The notes beneath the pieces were generated by a model that was given only the letters and a program-made list of their open reading frames with translations, ran no database searches and was not told the DNA's origin. Below are positions 1-7,789 of a stretch of 64,000 bases of DNA, one piece after another. Positions within the stretch are counted from its first letter, which is position 1; each line of letters opens with the position of its first letter. Made by a program: the position numbers and the translations under genes. The DNA comes from Streptomyces albofaciens JCM 4342 (GTDB lineage: Bacteria; Actinomycetota; Actinomycetes; Streptomycetales; Streptomycetaceae). Where the stretch lies: contig NZ_PDCM01000002.1 of the NCBI RefSeq assembly GCF_008634025.1, positions 2,108,001 to 2,172,000 of the forward strand, in the 5' to 3' direction.

Positions 1-1736
1 CGGCCGCCGGCGTCCCCCGGCGGGGCGCCGGAGCCGAAGGAGACGGTGAAGGGCACCGGCTGCTGGGCGCCGGGCGCGACGGTGACGGTGGCCGGGCTGA
101 TGCGCAGGGCCGCCGCCGTGGACTGGTCGGCCAGTCCCAGCCGCAGGGTGTGCGGCCGGCTGTCGTTGTTGCGGGCGACGAGCTTGCCGCCGACCGTACC
201 GCCGGGGTGCACGTCGTGGCCCTCCAGCGTCACCCCCGCCACCACCGGCGCGGGCCCCGAGGAGACGCGGGTGTCGTACGGCCGCCGGTCACCGGTGACG
301 CCGGGCGCCGCGATCGCGCCGGTCAGCCGCAGCGCGCCGGTGGCCGTCCTCGGCACCGTGACCGAGGCGCCGAACAGCACGTCACCGGCCTTGCCGTCGG
401 GCCCCCGGCCGTCGTCGCGCAGCGGCACGTCCACCGGCTCGAAGCCGTCGCCGGACAGCTGGGCCGCGGCCCGCACCCCGGCGAGCTGCCCGGGGTCGGT
501 GATCACCACGCCGCGCCGGGTCTGCAGCCGCATCCGTACGACGACGTTCTCGCCGGGGCGGGGCGCGGACGGCTCCAGGGTGACCGACGAGCGCAGCACG
601 CCCTGCCAGATGGCCCGTACGGTCGCGGGCTGGTCGCGGTGCCCCTCGGGCGCGGACAGCTTCACCCGCCACCTGCCCGGCAGCGGGTCCTTGACCCGCA
701 GCGCCTCGACCGGCCCGTCCTGGCCGCTGACCTCGAAGCGGGAGCCGTCGAACTCCCCTTGCAGGGGCACCTTGCGGCCCTTGGGGTCGTAGTAGGTGGC
801 GGTCACCCGCGGATCGCGCTTGGTGACGGTGATCGAGCCGTCGGTGGCGATCGGCGGGATGGTCACCTCCAGCTCGCCGGGCGGTTTGCCGCTGGTGCCC
901 TGCTCGACGCGGGCGCAGCGGGCGGCGGCGAACGCGCCCTGGAGCGCCCGGTCCACGTCCGCCGCGCCGTCCACGACCTCCGGCCGCGGCCGGGCGCCGG
1001 GCAGGTCGGCGCAGCCGTCGCGGTAGCCGCCGTCGGCCATCTGCTGGAGGGCCTTCCTGTCGATGCCCTTGCCGAAGCCCAGCGGCCAGATCTGCACGTG
1101 TTCGCGGCGCGCCTGGTCGAGCACCTCACGCAGCCGCTTCTCGCCCTCCTGGCGCCGGGCGGCGGGGTCGGCCCCGTAGGCGGGGCTGTCCTCGACGTTC
1201 AGCTTGCCGTCGGTGAGCAGGAAGATGACCTTGGCGGCGCCTTCGGTGCCGTTCTCGCGCAGCCGGGTCAGGGCCTGGGTCAGGGCGGCGGGGAAGTCCG
1301 TGCCGGGGCCGAGGCCGGCGCCCGCGCGGTCGGTGAGGCGGCGGGCGCAGTCGCTGATGCGCTGGCGGCCCGCGGCATCCACGACGGTGGGCGGGCACAC
1401 TTCCCGTACGGGCTGCTGGCCCTCCTTCTCCGCGCTGCCGAAGCCGATGACGCCGGCCCGGGAGCGTTCGGAGATCTCGCCCTGGCCGATCAGCGCGGCG
1501 GCCTCGGCCTCGCGGGCCAGCGCGTCCTTGTCGATGCTGGCCGAGGCGTCCACGACGACGGAGAAGTCGACGGGCGCCGGGCCCGCCGTCGGGGCGGTGG
1601 GCGTGGGCGCGGCCCAGGCGGGCGGCGGGCCGAGCGGCACGGTCGCGCAGAGTGCGGTCAGGGCCGCCACGAGGGCGCGGCGCACCCCGCGCCGCGTCCG
1701 TACGGCGGCCGGCCGGGTCCGGTGCGTCGCGTTCAC
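1..1736 (-). CDS. Secreted vWA domain protein, C-terminus cut by the window edge
   Basis: About 578 residues are visible and the 3' end lies outside the window. The start is the GTG that overlaps the upstream stop by 4 bp (GTGA), so it is probably translated by coupling. An Arg-rich N-terminus and hydrophobic stretch ending in PAWA look like a signal peptide. A von Willebrand A domain follows, with the MIDAS motif DASAS (VVVDASASID) and a later LLTDG strand. The remaining part is beta-rich and resembles the Ig-like/CARDB segments of secreted vWA proteins. vWA domains bind ligands through Mg2+, so an extracytoplasmic sensing or adhesion role is inferred. It is the last visible gene of the cyclase/NTPase/SPFH/TM operon. 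The family call is firm; the role within the operon is not known. Confidence 0.85.
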   Translation of the reverse strand, partial: MNATHRTRPAAVRTRRGVRRALVAALTALCATVPLGPPPAWAAPTPTAPTAGPAPVDFSVVVDASASIDKDALAREAEAAALIGQGEISERSRAGVIGFGSAEKEGQQPVREVCPPTVVDAAGRQRISDCARRLTDRAGAGLGPGTDFPAALTQALTRLRENGTEGAAKVIFLLTDGKLNVEDSPAYGADPAARRQEGEKRLREVLDQARREHVQIWPLGFGKGIDRKALQQMADGGYRDGCADLPGARPRPEVVDGAADVDRALQGAFAAARCARVEQGTSGKPPGELEVTIPPIATDGSITVTKRDPRVTATYYDPKGRKVPLQGEFDGSRFEVSGQDGPVEALRVKDPLPGRWRVKLSAPEGHRDQPATVRAIWQGVLRSSVTLEPSAPRPGENVVVRMRLQTRRGVVITDPGQLAGVRAAAQLSGDGFEPVDVPLRDDGRGPDGKAGDVLFGASVTVPRTATGALRLTGAIAAPGVTGDRRPYDTRVSSGPAPVVAGVTLEGHDVHPGGTVGGKLVARNNDSRPHTLRLGLADQSTAAALRISPATVTVAPGAQQPVPFTVSFGSGAPPGDAGG

Positions 1737-2290
1737 CACAGTCCTCCGGCCAGTGCGCAGGAGCCCCCGGCGGCCAGACAGCCGACGCCCCAGCGCAGCC
1801 AGCGGTACTTGGCGCCGAGGATGCGGCCGAGGGCGCACGCCTGCTCGACGGCCCACTGCCCGGTGTCTAGGCCCGCTAGGGCGACCCGCGGCAGCAGGGT
1901 CTCGGCGGACGCGCCCCGGGTCAGCTGCGGCACGAAGGTCAGACAGCCGTCCGCGGCCGTACGGGTGCGGGGCAGTACCGCCGCCACGAACATCGCTATG
2001 CCCAGCGTCCAGAGCACCGTGCCGGTGACGAGCAGGGCGGCGCGGACGGCGGGCATCGCCAGGACCTGCCCGTCCCGGCCGAAGACCAGGACGAGCGCCG
2101 CCATGGCGCCGGTCATCATGACGGACGCCTTGGTGTCGGCCCGGCTGATCTCTTCGCGTACGACCTTCAGCAGGCGCTCGGCCACGAAGTCGGGGCCGGT
2201 GCCCGCTGAGGGGCCGGAGGCGGCGCAGTGGCAGGCCCCGTGGGCAGGTGTGGGTGCGGATACGGGGGCGGGCGGAGCGCCGGTGGTCAT
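1733..2290 (-). CDS. Three-TM protein resembling Pycsar effector (PycTM/DUF5706 type)
   Basis: 185 aa. After about 35 disordered residues comes an amphipathic helix with RADTKAS at residues 50-56, leading directly into TM1 (58-72). TM2 is at 84-106 and TM3 at 165-184. A helix carrying a polar/charged ADTKAS-type motif just before the first membrane segment is the pattern I associate with PycTM/DUF5706, the membrane effectors of Pycsar antiphage systems, which perturb the membrane on sensing cCMP or cUMP. Its start overlaps the SPFH gene and its stop overlaps the vWA gene, each by 4 bp. A nucleotidyl-cyclase-like gene lies three genes upstream in the same operon, which fits a cyclase-effector pairing. 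The alternative is a SLATT-like 2TM/3TM conflict protein. Family assignment is by recalled motif only. Confidence 0.68.
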   Translation of the reverse strand: MTTGAPPAPVSAPTPAHGACHCAASGPSAGTGPDFVAERLLKVVREEISRADTKASVMMTGAMAALVLVFGRDGQVLAMPAVRAALLVTGTVLWTLGIAMFVAAVLPRTRTAADGCLTFVPQLTRGASAETLLPRVALAGLDTGQWAVEQACALGRILGAKYRWLRWGVGCLAAGGSCALAGGLW

Positions 2291-3657
2291 ACGTCCCCCC
2301 AGTCCAGTCCCCGGCCGCGGCGCGGCGTGGGCTCGTCACGGTGGTCGTCGCGGCGGTCGTCGCGTTCGGCGGCGGGCTGGACGCGGTCGGGCTCGTAGAC
2401 CCGGCCGCGGTCGTCCTGGTCGTACGGGGTGTCGCCGCGGCCCTCGGCGGCATACCCGCCGTCGGTGGCGTACCGGCCGTCGGTGGTGTACCGGCCGTCG
2501 CTGGGGTACCGGCTCCCGGCGGCGTACCGGCCGTCGTCGTCCCCCGGCTCCCCTTCCGCGAGCCCCCGTCCGGAGTCCTCTCCGGGGTCCGGATCGGGTT
2601 CGTGCGCCCAGTCCATCCGCTGCCGCTCGCGGACCCGTTCGCGCTCGGCGCCGTGTTCGCCGTCCTCCAGCGCGCGCCGCCGCGGCGGTTCCAGGAAGGA
2701 GTCGGCAGCCCGCCCGACCACCCCGCTCGTCGTCGAGCGGAGGAAGTCGATGGCGGCCAGGGTCTGGTCGTTGAGGTCGTGCCGTTCGATCAGGCCGCCG
2801 TCGACGAAACGGAACACCGTCTCGATGGACAGGGCCCGTTCCTCGCGGCGCTCCTGGAGGATCGCCTGGTGGATGTCCCAGGCGTGGGCCTTGTCCCGGG
2901 CCATGAACCACGCGATCCGGCTGTCGTCGCTGCCGCTGAGCACCTCCTGGAGCTCAGCGGCCCGCATCCGGGTCAATTCCTGTTCCCGCCGTTCCTTCTT
3001 CAGTTCTTCCGCGTGCTGCCGCCGCGCGAGGTCGCCCTCGTGGTCGATCTCGGTGCGCTGCCGCTCCGCGCTGATGCCGCGTTCGCTCAGGTCGATCCGT
3101 ACGAACACCTCGGTCTGCAGGCCCAGTTCCTCGCCCAGCCGCAGGTCGGCCAGCTCGGCCTCCACCGCCCGGTCGGCCCGTTCCGCCTCGCTGATGCGGT
3201 AGCGCCTGGTCACCCCGCGCAGCGCCTTGAGCAGCACGGGCGAGAAGTACCCGGCGAGGTCCCAGACGTTGGCGCACACCGTCGCGTAGGCGTCCACGAC
3301 GCGCCAGCGCACCTCCACGGACGCGCGGAAGGACTCCGCGTCGCCCGCCGCGGGCAGTTCGGTGCGGAACTCGGTCACGTGCCAGCCCATCCGCACCTCC
3401 ATGACCCTGAACGGGCCGCGGAAGAGCGGTTTGTTGACATCCTCGCGGCGGTCCGGCCACACCACGCTGTAGCCGCCGTTCTCGTACCGGAGCACCGCGG
3501 CCACCTGCATGCTGGGCCGCCGGAACCGCCCGGCCGACTCGTACTCCTGGACCAGCGGCCCCCGCACCGCAGCTCCGCCCCCCGGCCCCTGCCCCGCGGG
3601 CGCGCCCGGCGCCGGCCCCTGGCCGTGCCGCCCGCCGTTCCGGCCGTCTTGCGTCAT
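2287..3657 (-). CDS. SPFH/band 7-like domain protein with Tyr-rich repeat tail
   Basis: 456 aa. After a Gly/Pro-rich leader, residues about 40-250 form a band 7/SPFH-like region: beta-rich (VLRYENGGYSVVWPD, FRVMEVRMGWHVTEF), then ALRGVTRRYRISEAERADRAVEAELA and a charged coiled coil (HAEELKKERREQELTRMRAAELQ). SPFH proteins oligomerise at membranes and organise microdomains. No convincing transmembrane segment is seen, so association with a partner is likely. The C-terminal third is low complexity, with repeated DGRY(A/T)-type units. It is coupled by 4-bp ATGA overlaps to the NTPase gene upstream and the three-TM gene downstream. The role is inferred: scaffold or membrane adaptor of the system. 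Confidence 0.7.
   Translation of the reverse strand: MTQDGRNGGRHGQGPAPGAPAGQGPGGGAAVRGPLVQEYESAGRFRRPSMQVAAVLRYENGGYSVVWPDRREDVNKPLFRGPFRVMEVRMGWHVTEFRTELPAAGDAESFRASVEVRWRVVDAYATVCANVWDLAGYFSPVLLKALRGVTRRYRISEAERADRAVEAELADLRLGEELGLQTEVFVRIDLSERGISAERQRTEIDHEGDLARRQHAEELKKERREQELTRMRAAELQEVLSGSDDSRIAWFMARDKAHAWDIHQAILQERREERALSIETVFRFVDGGLIERHDLNDQTLAAIDFLRSTTSGVVGRAADSFLEPPRRRALEDGEHGAERERVRERQRMDWAHEPDPDPGEDSGRGLAEGEPGDDDGRYAAGSRYPSDGRYTTDGRYATDGGYAAEGRGDTPYDQDDRGRVYEPDRVQPAAERDDRRDDHRDEPTPRRGRGLDWGDV
2458..2529 (-). repeat. 18-bp in-frame tandem repeat, four copies
   Basis: Four 18-bp units, each ending in GTACCG (+ strand), lie inside the 3' part of the SPFH-like gene. The first three begin GCCGTCG; the fourth is diverged. 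They encode the Tyr-rich units (YATDGR/YTTDGR type) of the disordered tail. Copy number probably varies between strains. Confidence 0.8.
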
Positions 3658-5942
3658 CGTCGTCCCTCTCCTTCCAGCACCGCCCGCATCCGCGCGGCCG
3701 CCCGGGGGGCGAGCGGTTCGTCACTGTCCCGCTCCAGCCGGGCGACGAGCAGCAGCAACCGGTCCCGGTCGCGCCGCTCCTCCACCAGCCGTGGCAGGAA
3801 TGCGCACAGCACGTCGAGCTGCCGCTGGTCCTTGGCCGCCCGCCGCATCCAGCGGCCCGTCTCCTCCTGCGCCGCGGCGCCCGACCGCGCCGTGCCGAGC
3901 GCGGTGTGCACCAGGTCCGCCAGCCAGGGCGCCCGCTCCGGGTGCGCCGCCAGCAGCGCCGCCACCAGCGGCCAGGCCCCGTACGGCTCCAGCGCGGGCC
4001 GGTCCTTGAGCCCCCACAGGTGGGAGGTGCGGGTGGCCAGCGCACGCAGCACCACCATCAGCGCGAGGTTCTGCCGGGCCTGCCGCCGGTCGCCGAGCCA
4101 GCGGGCCAGCCGCCTGAGCACGACGTCCGGTTCGGGGCCCGCCAGCAGCCGTACGACGCTGTACGAGGCGGCGTCCACGGACTTGCCGTCGTTCTCCCGG
4201 GAGCCGATCCGGCCCAGTTCGTCCAGCGAGGCGGCGACCGAGCCGGCGGCGAGGCCGTACCCATGGGCGAAGGCGGCCGTCTCGCGGGCGGCCCGGTCGT
4301 CGCCGCGCGCCCAGTCGCGCAGCAGGCCGCGCACGGCGGGCTGCACCTCCGGGGCGCGGGACGCCTCCGCCAGCGCGGTGGCCGCGGCCATCTGCTGCAC
4401 CGGGCTGTCGGCGCGGGCGAGCGGCAGCAGCAGTTCGGAGAATCCGTAGAGGTAGTCCCGGGCGCACAGCGCCCCCGCGGCGATCGCGGCGCGCACCCAC
4501 ATCTGGGGGCGCTGGTCGTCGCACAGGGACCGCAGCCAGCGGGTCAGCGGGCCGCGCGCGTTGTGGTAGCCGTCCCACGCCTCGTACAGGACGGCGGTGG
4601 CCAGCCTGCGCCCCTGGAAGCGCGCCACCCGCACGGGGATGGCCGCGTCGCCCAGGTCCTCGACGCCGCGGCCCGGTACGGCGCGGGCCGCGGCCAGCCG
4701 GGCGGCGGTCTGCGCGGTGAACAGCGAGCGGCCCGGCGCGTACTGGGGGTCGAGGGTGACCGCCAGCTCCCAGGCGAGCAGTTCGCCGGCCTCGGTCACC
4801 AGGCTCTCCGCGGAGCCGTTGAAGACCGCGAGCGACAGCCGCAGGGCCGCGGCGCGCAGGGCGGGCAGCGCCTCGGGCAGGGTGCCGGGCCGGTCGGCCC
4901 CGGCGAACCACTCCTGTGCCTGGTGCGGCGCGAACCAGGCGCACTCACGCAGGAGCCGGGCGTCGTCGGTGTCGCCCCTGGCGTGCGCGGCGAGGTGGGT
5001 GGCGAGCCGGGCCGCCTCGCCGGGCCGCAGCTCGTCCAGGCCCAGTGCCTGCCGTACGTCGGGGCGCCGGGCGTTGGCGTGGGCCAGGTGCCGCAGTTCC
5101 AGCGGCGCGTCGGCGAGCAGGTCGGCCACATGGCGTTCCAGGACGTCGTCGGCGGGCGGGGGCACGCACAGCGCGCCGTAGCGGCCGCGCACCAGCCGGT
5201 CGGCGAAGTCGCCGCTGCCCACGACCAGGACGCCGTACGCGCCGCGCCCGGCGAGCAGCGCGCTGAGCCGGTCCAGGTGCAGTTCGGAGGGCCGGTGGCC
5301 GGTGCCGTCGCCCCGGTCGGCGCCGGGTGCCGCGCCGGACACCGCGGCGTCCTCGGCGGGCAGTTCGAGCAGATAGCCCCGGCCGGCCTCGAACTTCTCC
5401 TGGTCGACGCTGCCGAGCGCGGTGGCCGGGTCCAGGCGGGACACCCCGGAGGCGGTGTCCTTGAGGAGGGCGAGGCCGGTGGTCGTCCGGCCGGTGCCGG
5501 GCTCGCCGCACAGCGCCAGCAGGTGCGTGCGCTCCAGCCGGGTCCGCATCGCGTCGTAGCCGGGGGCCGGGCAGTAGACCCGGGCCAGGCGCTCCAGTTC
5601 CTCGTCCGGCACCGGCCCGTCGACGAAGACGGTGTCGGCGCCGACACCGACGCGGATCTGGGTCTGGTAGAAGGTGTTGCCGTCGTAGATCTGGCTGTCG
5701 CCCTCGACGTGCAGGTTGGTGCGGGCCTCGCGGGCGGTGCGGGCGCCGCCCGCCTCCCCCGCGCCGCCCAGCGGACTGCCCTTGGGGGCGTCCAGCCGCG
5801 GCTTCTCCTCGGGCTGTTCGGGGCTGTCGGCCCGGCCGTCCTTGGGGCCCTTCGCGGCGTCGTCGTCCTTGGCGGGCCGGCCCTCGGGCTGCGGCGGGGG
5901 CTGCTCACCGGCGGGTGCGGCCCCGTCGTCGGCATCGGTCAC
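3654..5942 (-). CDS. P-loop NTPase/helical-repeat protein with IYDGNTF motif
   Basis: 762 aa from the GTG that overlaps the cyclase stop (GTGA); the frame is open further upstream, but coupling favours this start. Residues 1-78 are disordered and charged. QIYDGNTF is at 84-91, a motif shared with the upstream cyclase. A P-loop follows at about 146-154 (GEPGTGRTT), where the Walker A lysine is arginine. A hydrophobic strand GVLVVGSGD near 235 may be the Walker B region. From about 340 the protein is helical with HEAT-like character (AAATALAEAS, AARETAAFAHGYG). The layout (disordered tail, NTPase, helical sensor array) resembles STAND-like conflict NTPases. Whether it hydrolyses NTP is uncertain because of the K-to-R change. 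It sits between the cyclase and SPFH genes. Confidence 0.72.
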   Translation of the reverse strand: MTDADDGAAPAGEQPPPQPEGRPAKDDDAAKGPKDGRADSPEQPEEKPRLDAPKGSPLGGAGEAGGARTAREARTNLHVEGDSQIYDGNTFYQTQIRVGVGADTVFVDGPVPDEELERLARVYCPAPGYDAMRTRLERTHLLALCGEPGTGRTTTGLALLKDTASGVSRLDPATALGSVDQEKFEAGRGYLLELPAEDAAVSGAAPGADRGDGTGHRPSELHLDRLSALLAGRGAYGVLVVGSGDFADRLVRGRYGALCVPPPADDVLERHVADLLADAPLELRHLAHANARRPDVRQALGLDELRPGEAARLATHLAAHARGDTDDARLLRECAWFAPHQAQEWFAGADRPGTLPEALPALRAAALRLSLAVFNGSAESLVTEAGELLAWELAVTLDPQYAPGRSLFTAQTAARLAAARAVPGRGVEDLGDAAIPVRVARFQGRRLATAVLYEAWDGYHNARGPLTRWLRSLCDDQRPQMWVRAAIAAGALCARDYLYGFSELLLPLARADSPVQQMAAATALAEASRAPEVQPAVRGLLRDWARGDDRAARETAAFAHGYGLAAGSVAASLDELGRIGSRENDGKSVDAASYSVVRLLAGPEPDVVLRRLARWLGDRRQARQNLALMVVLRALATRTSHLWGLKDRPALEPYGAWPLVAALLAAHPERAPWLADLVHTALGTARSGAAAQEETGRWMRRAAKDQRQLDVLCAFLPRLVEERRDRDRLLLLVARLERDSDEPLAPRAAARMRAVLEGEGRR

Positions 5943-6961
5943 CGGGCACCGCCTTCGGGTCCGGTGCCGTTCTCGGCGGCGTCCTGGGTGCCGTCCACTG
6001 CGGCCTGTTGCGGTGCGGTCCGCTGCGGTGCGGTGTCTCCCCGCGCCGTTACGGTCTCGCCCTGCGTCGCGACGGCGTCGGGGTGCCGTACGCCGGTGAA
6101 GTCCCCGTTGAACGTGTTGCCGTCGTAGATCTGGTTGCTGCCGCCGATGTGGCCGAAGTGGTACTTGGTGGCGTACGCGGCGGGCCGCGGAGCGGGCGCC
6201 GGGGCCGTACCGGCGGCCGGTCCGGGCCCGGAAGCGGGCGGCGGGACCGTACCCCCATGCCCCGCCCCGCCGCCCTGCTCCGGCACCGGGCCCTGGGCCG
6301 CGCGCACCCCCGTCGCGCACGGCCGCTCCGGCGCCCGCACCGCCGTGTCCGGCGGCGCCTCCTGTGCGGTCTCGTCCGGCAGCGGCGGCGACGGCAGCCG
6401 GGGAACGTGGAACCACGCCTCCTCCTCCGTCTCCTTCTCCGACACCCGTGCCCGGCGGTAGTGCTCGGGCTCGATGCAGGTGCCGCCTTCCGCCACCACG
6501 TCGCGGTACAGCGAGTCGGACACGACGAACAGCAGCGGCGCCCGGTCCGCGAGCCGCATGACGCTCCTGGCCGTGTCGCTGTCGCACAGCCGGCAGGCGA
6601 GGTCCACCGCGCGGCCCGCCAGGCCCTTCTCGTCCCGGGCGACCGGCCCGGCGTGCATGGCGACGCGCAGCCGCAGCGGCTCCGCGCGCCCTTCGTTGAC
6701 CTGCCGCAGCCGCTGGTAGACCCCTTCGAGCCAGGGGCCGACCAGTTGGGCGGAGGGTACGCGCGGGTCGAGCGCGACGAGGACGCCGTCCCCGCGGTCC
6801 TCCAGGTGGAAGGACTCCTCGGTGACGCCGACGGCGGCGAACCCCGCCTCGAAGACGTCGTACATCGCCTCGCGCATCCGCAGCTTGGCACGCAGCCCCA
6901 GCCGTCCGGATCCGCAGACGTCTCCGCTGACGACGAGTCGGTGCAAGGCTTCCGTGCTCAC
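5939..6961 (-). CDS. Class III nucleotidyl cyclase-like protein
   Basis: 340 aa. The GTG start has an AGGAGG ribosome site just upstream. Residues 5-190 match the actinobacterial nucleotidyl-cyclase-like domain: SGDVCGSG with D14 (first metal Asp), EDRGDG with D58 (second metal Asp), LRVAMHAGPV near 99-107, and GLAGRAVDLACRL at 113-125. In that last motif the usual Asn is Asp120, while the transition-state-type Arg124 is kept. Cyclases of this fold make cNMP signals and pair with effectors in Pycsar defence. Residues 190-265 are Pro/Ala-rich linker. IYDGNTF (near 278-284) recurs in the next protein. It heads the five-gene overlapping operon, 66 bp after a Crp/Fnr-type gene. The fold is fairly sure; activity and nucleotide choice are unknown. 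Confidence 0.78.
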   Translation of the reverse strand: MSTEALHRLVVSGDVCGSGRLGLRAKLRMREAMYDVFEAGFAAVGVTEESFHLEDRGDGVLVALDPRVPSAQLVGPWLEGVYQRLRQVNEGRAEPLRLRVAMHAGPVARDEKGLAGRAVDLACRLCDSDTARSVMRLADRAPLLFVVSDSLYRDVVAEGGTCIEPEHYRRARVSEKETEEEAWFHVPRLPSPPLPDETAQEAPPDTAVRAPERPCATGVRAAQGPVPEQGGGAGHGGTVPPPASGPGPAAGTAPAPAPRPAAYATKYHFGHIGGSNQIYDGNTFNGDFTGVRHPDAVATQGETVTARGDTAPQRTAPQQAAVDGTQDAAENGTGPEGGAR

Positions 6962-7027
6962 TGGACCTCCTGGTTCGTGCCGACGTGCAGCAGCATGGCC
7001 GGGGCGGGAGAAGGTGGCTGTAGCCGT

Positions 7028-7789
7028 TTACACAGCCGGCGGGGATTCCTCGGGACGCAGGGGGGCGGGCCCGCCCGCCGTCCGTCCGCCGACCGGCCGC
7101 CCGCCGGCCGCGCGCCCCTCGGCGAGCAGCCGCAGCAGCGCGAGGTCGAGCACGGCCAGCCGCCGCGGACCGGTCCGTACGACGCCCTGCTCGCGCAGCA
7201 GCCGCAGCGCCTTGGCCACCGCTTCGCGGGTGGAGCCGACGGCCGCCGCCAGGTCGTGCTGCGGCAGCGGCAGATCGACGTCCACACCGTTCTCCCCGGG
7301 GTGTCCGGTGCGCTCGGCCAGCTCCACCAGGCGCGCGGCCAGCCGTTGCAGCACCTTCTCCGAGGCCAGCGACCGCCGTTCGCCGTCCGAGCTGCGCAGC
7401 CGGGAGCTGAACTGCCGCATGATCAGTACGGTCGCCACGGGCCGGGCCGCGAGATAGCCGCGGAACCGGTCGCCGGGCACGACCACCCCGTCCAGCGGAC
7501 CGAGCGCGGTGACGGTGGCGCTGCGCGGGCGGTGGTCTACGGCGGCCTGGTCACCGACGACCTCGCCGCTGCCGCGCAGCGCGAGGATGAGCCGTACGCC
7601 CCGCTCGGTCTCCAGGGACACGCTCGCCCAGCCGCCGACGATCGCCACGACGAAGGTGGTGGTGTCGTTCTCCCTGAGGACGACCTCGCCCGGCGCGTAA
7701 CCACGGGCCCGGCCGAGCGCGAGCAGCGCCCGCCGGTCCTGCGCCGGCAGTGCCCGCAGAAAGGGTCTGCCGTCCTCGAAGAGACTCAT
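7028..7789 (-). CDS. Crp/Fnr-family cNMP-binding transcriptional regulator
   Basis: 253 aa. Residues about 10-125 form a cNMP-binding beta-roll (GEVVLREND, GSGEVVGDQAAV, RPRSATV, the phosphate-binding-cassette region with R89/S90). A long helix follows, then an HTH at about 183-215 (QHDLAAAVGSTREAVAKALR), the typical HTH_Crp. Family members bind cyclic nucleotides or other small ligands and control promoters. It lies 66 bp upstream of the cyclase-like gene on the same strand and could be cotranscribed. It may therefore read out or regulate the cyclase operon, although Crp/Fnr genes are common in Streptomyces. The C-terminal tail (about 230-253) is low complexity. Confidence 0.88.
   Translation of the reverse strand: MSLFEDGRPFLRALPAQDRRALLALGRARGYAPGEVVLRENDTTTFVVAIVGGWASVSLETERGVRLILALRGSGEVVGDQAAVDHRPRSATVTALGPLDGVVVPGDRFRGYLAARPVATVLIMRQFSSRLRSSDGERRSLASEKVLQRLAARLVELAERTGHPGENGVDVDLPLPQHDLAAAVGSTREAVAKALRLLREQGVVRTGPRRLAVLDLALLRLLAEGRAAGGRPVGGRTAGGPAPLRPEESPPAV

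Noticed and set aside
150..2774. Very long + strand frames across the first 6 kb
   Set aside because: They are reflections of the minus-strand operon in GC-rich DNA; the minus frames carry recognisable domains and overlapping starts, the + frames only low-complexity R/P/G/A sequence.
7028..7789. Calling the Crp-type protein a proven sensor of the operon's cyclic nucleotide
   Set aside because: Crp/Fnr genes are frequent in Streptomyces and ligand residues are only partly typical; kept as inference.
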